Source: Salvelinus alpinus
Lineage: Eukaryota > Chordata > Actinopteri > Salmoniformes > Salmonidae
NCBI RefSeq assembly: GCF_045679555.1
Contig: NC_092094.1
Coordinates: 33,992,430 to 34,056,429 of the forward strand
DNA length: 64,000 nucleotides
Direction: 5' to 3'
Shown in pieces: positions 57,590 through 64,000 of this stretch. The translations under genes were made by a program, and so were the position numbers. Below the pieces are notes generated by a model, which was not told where the DNA came from, did not search any database, and saw only the letters and a program-made list of their open reading frames with translations. The first letter of the stretch is position 1. Each line of letters opens with the position of its first letter.

Positions 57590-57594
57590 GGTAG

Positions 57595-58900
57595 GAATAT
57601 GTGGGATTTGACATGTTCATCATCCATCTCTAATTGGACTTCTGTAAATATACAGTAACATGTGACTGCCAGTCATTCTGACACGTGCACCTGTTACAGG
57701 AAGCAAGCCTACACTCAATCTTAAACTCCTATGATGCTGAATTTTTTTTAAATGCCACATAACTTGGAGATTCTTTTTGCACACCTGTACCATGACATAC
57801 AGTGAGCTTAGTGCCAAAAGTGATGCAGCCTATTCTTTGCCGAAGAAATAGGCTTTTAATATAAGGCAAATGAAGATGGATCGGCCTACATCTGCAGTGC
57901 AGCAGAAAGGCTGGTTCCGAAGAAAGAGTTTTTACCAGAACACTTGAACTCTCTTGCTCTCAGCCCAAAAAGCAATCTAGCCCTTTGCATGTCTGTGAAT
58001 ATTAACAAACCCTCAAACCAAGCCCTTAAATGTAATCTATTTTGCTACCCGGCATGTGGTACCTGCTGCACAGCCAATTTGATGGAGAGGACTGTTCTTC
58101 TGTGTGTTTGACTCCCCTCTACTCTTTTCAGAAATCCATCTACAGATACCAGGTAGGTAGAATATGACTCTGGCTTCTGCTGATATATATTACTCCTGCC
58201 AAGATTCAGTTCAAATTCATTCTGTACTGTATTCTTACATTCTGTGATGTTCATATCACTTCAATCTTAATTCTACTGTCTGTTGAAATGTACAAGTGAG
58301 TGCATCATTAACTGCATCATTTGTATCATTTCTGCTGAGCAACAGTCATGTCTCAACGGTTACAGGATAAGTCGCCCGAGGACTTGATGCCAGTAGGGCA
58401 CTCAGAGCAAATTTGTAATCAATCTACCCTGCACTAATCTGGCCATGTGTAAGCTAATATAATACCATACTTCTCACCATCACTGTATGTATCAGCCCTG
58501 TGCTTCTCACTGCAGAGCCAGCACACCACAGAGTCAGCCCTTCCACCTTCACCCAACATGGAGACCAGTCCACATTCATCAAATGGAGTCATTTCACACT
58601 AATCTTTGGCAGGCATCTTTGTGAATGAATGGGACGGTGGGAGCAGGGTGAGAGCCCCTCCTCTCTCGCTCTCCTTCAGTCACAATACCAGGTTGACCCA
58701 CATGAACCATCTGCCATTGCTGCGGCGCATCACACTGGCCCTTTGAGATCAGTGGCATATGCTGCTGTTCCTGCTGCTGGAAGCTTTTGACTATGGGTCG
58801 CATGCTGATCTTGATGATGATATACCCAGAGAGGGGTTGAGGGCCTGGGTTGGCAGCTCAGAAAGGAGCCCTGGCCCCACTTGTAGCTCTGGAGTGGCCT
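57595..58900. other. No recognised gene
   Basis: A small open stretch at 58759-58920 begins with a hydrophobic MLLFLLLEAF but has no supporting splice sites or homology that I can name. Confidence 0.3.
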
Positions 58901-59069
58901 GGGGCCTCATTTATAACCGTTGCGTGAATTTTACACTAAATAAATGCATGCCCCATTTCTGAAAATAATACGTATTTATAAAAATATTGAGATTTAAAAA
59001 CTTGGCGCACGCCACACATATACACATTCCTGTTATAAATCAGACCCTTAGTAAAACTGTGTTAAACTG

Positions 59070-62000
59070 AATGCGGTTGGATCATCACATAATTGGCATA
59101 TATATTACTCTTACAGAATTTCCTCGTGGGTGAGGATATTGGACATTTAATCAAAGCTTTCTAGATGATAAATTGTTTAGAACTAGGACAGAAGAATTTA
59201 TAACTGACTTTTTCAGACATTGCATAGGTATAGCAGATCTCCTTATTGTATGGGACACTTTTAAATGTGCCATGCAATTCAGTACTCATCTATAAAACAA
59301 AAGCAATTTAGATCAAAAGAGTCCATATTAACAAAGGAAATTGAAGGACTAACAGTAAGGTTAGATAGCAATAAAAAGTGTACCATAGAGGCACAGAATA
59401 AGTTAGACGAAAAGCAAAAAGAAATGGAGGAACTTATTCAAGAAAGATTAAGTTAATATATTATAAAAAATAAAGCAAACTGGATGGAATATGGTGAAAA
59501 ATGCACCAAATTACTTTTCAATCTTCAATATAGAAATGCTACCAAAATAATATATTGAAACTTGTTACAAATGATGGGTTCACACATGATTCACCGAATG
59601 ATATTTTGAAAAAGGAAGTAAAGTACTTTAAGATTATGTTTTCGTTTGTCTCCTCCATCTCCACTAACCGAAGCTAATCGTATGGATTTTCCCCCTAATA
59701 ATAATGTAAAATTAACATCTATACAATAAGACTAATGTGAAGGCCAAATTACAGAGGAGGAACTTCTTGATGCAATTAAAGCCTTTAAGGTTGGGAAACC
59801 TGCAGGGCTGTATGGCATACCAGTGGAAGTATACCAAACTGTTTTGATATACTCAGAGGACCATTATTAGCATGTTTTAACCACTCCTATATAAATGGTA
59901 GATTATCGGACACGCAACAAGAAGGTCTGATATCATTATTACTGAAACAGGACCCAAGTGGTATATATAAAGATCCAGTCCATTTAAAAAATTGGAGGCC
60001 TCTTACACTTCAGTGTTGTGATGCAAAAATCCTAGCAAAATGTTTGGCGCATAGAATTAAAGTATTGTCAGATATTATTCATCCTAATCAGACAGGTTTT
60101 TTACATGGATGATACATTGGCGAGAATATAAGACAAGTACTGGAAACAATAGAATTCTATGAAATATCGGGGACACCAGGCCTAGTTTTCATAGCTGATT
60201 TTAAAAGGGCTTTTGATAAAGTACAACTGGAGTTTATATATAAATGCCTAGAATATTTCAATTTTGGGGAATCTCTTATAAAATGAGTTAAAGTTATGTA
60301 TAGTAACCCTAGGTGTAAAATAGTCAATAATGGCTACATCTCAGAAGTTTTTAAACTATCTAGAGGAGTAAAACAAGGTTGTCCACTATCGGCATATCTA
60401 TTTATTATTGCCATCAAAATGTTAACTGTTAAAATTAGATCAAACAATAATATTAAGGGATTAGAAATCCGTGGCTTAAAAACGAAGTTGTCATTGTACG
60501 CTGATGATTCATGTTTTTTTTTAAAACCACAATTAGAATCTCTCACTGGCCTTATAGAGGATCTGGATACTTTTGCTATCCTCTCTGGATTAAAACCAAA
60601 TTATGATAAGTATACTACTTATCTATACTATATTACGTATTGGATCACAAAAAAAATGCAAATTTTACATTACCATGTAATTTACCAATCAAATGGTCTG
60701 AAGGAGATGTGGACATACTCAGTATACAAATCCCAAAAGAAAGAAATGATCTCACTCCAATACATTTTTATAGAAAGTTAGCAAAAATAGATAAGATGTT
60801 GCTACCATGGAAATGAAAATACTATTTGTGGAAAAATCACCCTGATGAACTCTTTAGTCATATCACAGTTGACCTATTTGCTTATGGTTTTGCCTACACC
60901 TAGTGACCTGCTTTTTAAATTTGAAATGTATATGAACAAAAAATATTGAATTTTACTTGGAATGGCAAGCCAGACAAAATTAAAAGGCCTATTTATATAA
61001 CGAATATGAATTCGGAGGGCAGAAATGATTAAATATTAAAGCATTAGACCTCTCACTAAAGGCATCAGTCATACAAAAGTTATAATTAAATCCAAACTGG
61101 TTCTCTAGTAAATTGGTAGGAATGTCTAATCCCATGTTCAAGAATGGCCTTTTTCCCTCCATTCAGATTGCTCACTTTCAGTTGTTTGAAAAGGAAATAA
61201 TCCCCAAAATCTTTATTTTTTAAACAAGCCTTAGACAGTTGGTTGCAATTTCAGTTTAATCCACCTGAAAAGACAGAACAAATAATACAACAAATATTGT
61301 GGTTAAACTCAAATATACTAATTGATTAAAAAAACATATTTTTCGAAGACATTTAAAAAAAAAAGTATAATTTTAATGAATGATATCATAATTGGACTGG
61401 TGGAGTTATGTCACACATGCAGCTAACACAGACATATGGAAATGTCTGCTCTACCCAAAATTACAACCAACTAATTGCAGCATCACCACAAAAATGGAAG
61501 AGGCAAGTAGAAGGGGAAAAAAGTAAGGAACTTGTATGTCAGCCCTGCATTAAAGAACATAAATGGTTAAAGAAAAGTGTGATAAATGAAATTGGTATAT
61601 GTTTTTATTTAAGGACCAAAAAACAGATAGCTGTCCCATTTAAATTGCAAAATAGTTGGTAAGAGATTTTCGATGTACCTATTCCATGGCACATGGTTTA
61701 TGAATTGATACGCAAAACAAAGGCGGAATATTTAGTATTTATTTTTTAATTACTATACAAAATTCTTGCAACCAATATAATGTTGTATAAATATGGGGGA
61801 TACAATCTTCCCAGCTTTGCAGATTTTTCTGTGAGGAGGCAGAGTCATTAGATCATTTATTTTGGTATTGTCCATATGTAGCTCGTTTCTGGTCACAGGT
61901 CCAGGAATGGCTGAAGAATTGCAACATTTGCCTAGGTAATGCTGCAGATAGCAATACTGGGTGATTTGAAAAGTCATAGTCAATCAATAATATAATTATT

Positions 62001-62526
62001 ATTTTTAATTCACAATCTGTAGAAGCTATGAAAATAGAAAGGTTCAGTACTTTTGTGAAGCATCACAGCACAGTTGAAAAATATATGGCAAATAGAAATC
62101 CAAAATGGATGATGTTGAGAGATCGATGGGAGGGGTTGACTGGAGCTCAAGGGTGTGACTAATAACAAGATAACCAATGTAAAACATACAGGGTCTGTAA
62201 AATGTATATAGGTACAGAAATGTTGTGAAATAGCACAGTTACAAATATAAATCAAACTGGATGGACATCAGAAACAGAGGAAGGACTAAAAACAAACAAA
62301 ATGTAACTATTGGAAAATAGATTGTGTCTGTAAAATGTGCATATAAGATGTATAAACTGAAGGTAGAAGCCTAAGTGTTATTGTTTATTAGTTTACTCCA
62401 ATTGGGGGAAGGGTGGTAGGGTTTGCGGGGAATAATAAAGGTATATTCTAAAAATAATATGTATATCTATATAGGTATCGCAATATTAAGCTGATCCACC
62501 ACTAAATAAACATATATATTTTTAAA
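59070..62526 (+). mobile_element. Tx1/L1-like LINE, degenerate, with 12-bp target duplication
   Basis: TGTGTTAAACTG occurs at 59058-59069 and again at 62527-62538, bracketing the insert. The plus strand keeps a coiled linker (KEIEGLTVRLDSNKK near 59335), then reverse-transcriptase pieces: ITEEELLDAIKAFKVGKPAG near 59752, IADFKRAFDKVQ (motif A) near 60195, LSRGVKQGCPLSAYLF (motif B) near 60357 and LYADDSCFF (motif C) near 60496. The C-terminal half is broken by many stops, with fragments at 60900-61960. ORF1 and most of the endonuclease are absent, so it is 5' truncated. The L1/Tx1 assignment follows the RT motifs. Confidence 0.85.
60296..60781 (+). pseudogene. Reverse-transcriptase fragment of the Tx1/L1-like LINE
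   Basis: This is the longest open piece. It holds RT motif B (GVKQGCPLS) and the catalytic YADD, followed by FLKPQLESLTGLIEDLDTFA and SGLKPNYDKY, the thumb-side pattern of L1-type RTs. It is flanked by stops in the same frame. Confidence 0.85.
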
Positions 62527-63484
62527 TGTGTTAAACTGTGCACTCGTGAATAAGCATTATAACTCCACCTGGAAAACACCCACCATTCACCTTTTATGGT
62601 GACAAGAATGCTGTATAATTTGGAGCTATTGGAATGAATACCCCTTTTATCTAATGTTTTTGGAGGTGTTGGCAGAATCTTTTAATCTTTTGCACTAACT
62701 TATTCTGTATTATGCAAAGGACTGTGACAGTTTCTGAAAGAAAATACAATTGTTGTTAACTTGTCAGAAGAACGTTTTGAATTCAACATTGTTTTGCATC
62801 AACTTTCTCCCCCAACCTGAATATGCTGGACGGAATTCTGAAACATTGACTAGGCTAGTGTATATATATTTTTTTACAGTACTTACAGTAGTAGCATACA
62901 TGTATACTTCAGTGTAAAAGATCAACTGTCTGTTCACCTGTTAAATTTGACTGTGCATTATAAACCACGCTGTCTATGGGATTGCATACAGCAAAACTTG
63001 AAATACATAGCCTTTTTACAAGGCTACTAGGCCCAAATGAGAGATGTGCATGGTAATTCGTTGTATGGCTACTTCGGTAATATGAACCCATCACGGCCAG
63101 AAAAGGTGAGGAATTTATTCTGCAATGGTTATGAAAATAAAATAAATAGGAAATACATTCCTATGTCTAAGTAGTTTAGATTCCAAAAATAAACACACAT
63201 AGATTTTCTCTCTACTCACTAATGGCAAATGGCTGCAACTTGTTATTATGTTTTCCTTTTTTAATGTTTTATGAATAAGTGTCTCATCCTATGCCCCATT
63301 CGCACAAAATACTTACTTGCCTGCCTGCAATACAATTCTTAAACCACAAGAAAAATGTGCATACGCATGGTCTAAAGTCTGCATGGAGGCAAGGACATTC
63401 TCCCAGCAAGTTTAGTTTTTATAAATTCCAACGCATGTTTTGTGGTATATTTTGTACATGCGCAACGTTTAGAAATGACGCTCC

Positions 63485-64000
63485 TGGACTCCACTGAGTC
63501 TTGGTCTGTGGGGTCAATCCACCATATAGGTCACTAAGAGGGCATCACTCTCACAGATTCACCTTAATGCAGCTTCACATCTCTACCAAAAGACCATACA
63601 TAATCCGGATCCACTCACAAACTGCTAAATAGCCTATAACAACCAGACTGTAAGTGTGTAGTACAATTTGACCAACGACAGGCTGGGATCTGCCTTTCTA
63701 TGGTCTAAGGTTTGAAAGTCACAACCCTGTGATGATGATTTTCAGAAGCTGAATGTCCTAACATGACAAAAGCATACGACAGGTTAATCAGAAGAGTTAA
63801 ATAAGGTGATGGGAGAGGAAAGCAGCAGGCCACATCACCGTAGTCTCTAGCATGTTCTGGGCAAGAAGGTAGCTCCATCCAGGAGTCTATTAATAAATCC
63901 AGAGCTCACCACTGCTCTGAATCTGCTAGTACTGCATGTGCCCCCTGTAGTCCGCAAGAACATCCACCTCCTACATAGTCGCCCACGTCTGCTGATAGAA
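63485..64000. other. Window end, nothing recognised
   Basis: No feature could be supported. A minus-strand stretch near 63910-63998 is open and ends at a possible GTGAGC donor, but no protein is recognised. Confidence 0.3.

Larger units (their letters stand above)
58901..63484. mobile_element. TIR DNA element interrupted by a LINE
   Basis: GGGGCCTCATTTATAACCGT at 58901 and the complement of ACGTTTAGAAATGACGCTCC at 63465-63484 are degenerate inverted repeats. Similarity continues inward (GTTGCG, then TACACTAAATAAATGCATG-like sequence). Without the LINE insert the element would be about 1.1 kb. No transposase remains; the superfamily is not clear. Confidence 0.6.

Noticed and set aside
58759-58962. 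Open frame starting with a hydrophobic, signal-peptide-like segment
   Set aside because: It runs into the terminal repeat of a DNA element at 58901, has no recognisable family and no supporting splice sites.

Overview
This is a teleost fish nuclear window, almost certainly from a salmonid. It holds a conserved vertebrate gene block with small exons in large AT-rich introns. The repeats are of salmonid type: HpaI-type tRNA-derived SINE pieces, a Sleeping Beauty-class Tc1 copy, several other Tc1 families, and teleost MITEs and LINEs. No bacterial or viral operon, CRISPR array, rRNA gene or true tRNA gene was seen.

Four host genes are readable, in the order SCAPER(+), ISL2(-), ETFA(+), TMEM266(-). 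From memory this is the mirror image of the human 15q24 order, which supports all four names. SCAPER is present only as its last three coding exons (2582-3842). ISL2 is complete: six exons on the minus strand between 18423 and 14539, 358 aa. ETFA is complete: twelve exons on the plus strand between 22288 and 31769, 333 aa. TMEM266 is represented by its eight 3' coding exons on the minus strand, 44446 down to 33150; its 5' coding exon or exons were not found. All joins listed have GT-AG ends and compatible phases.

The rest is mostly mobile DNA in layers. 1-2361: an old Tc1 copy interrupted by a younger 1.6-kb Tc1. 4897-11902: one old Tc1-like element apparently split by microsatellites, at least four later Tc1 copies, a foldback MITE and SINE pieces. 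14759-15465: a TIR element in ISL2 intron 5. 20271-21308: MITEs between the divergent ISL2 and ETFA promoters. 25228-26280: a hAT-like element with a SINE inside it, in ETFA intron 5. 35771-36505: a large imperfect palindrome. 36664-38745 and 44675-47045: two degenerate LINEs in TMEM266 introns. 50240-53622: an IS630/DDE_3-type transposon whose 3' end has grown into about 33 copies of a 58-bp minisatellite. 53623-54740: a truncated Tc1. 55744-56137 and 57299-57589: two solo LTRs with exact target duplications. 58901-63484: a TIR element split by a Tx1/L1-like LINE.

The genes do not form a functional operon. ISL2 is a LIM-homeodomain neuronal transcription factor, ETFA is a mitochondrial electron carrier, TMEM266 is a voltage-sensor-like membrane protein and SCAPER is a large cytoplasmic/ER protein. 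I found no convincing new gene system. The most unusual structures are the multi-layer Tc1 nest, the minisatellite born from a transposase stop codon, the intron-containing transposase, and TMEM266 splice sites bordered by simple repeats. Family names rest on remembered protein and repeat sequences, since no search could be run.
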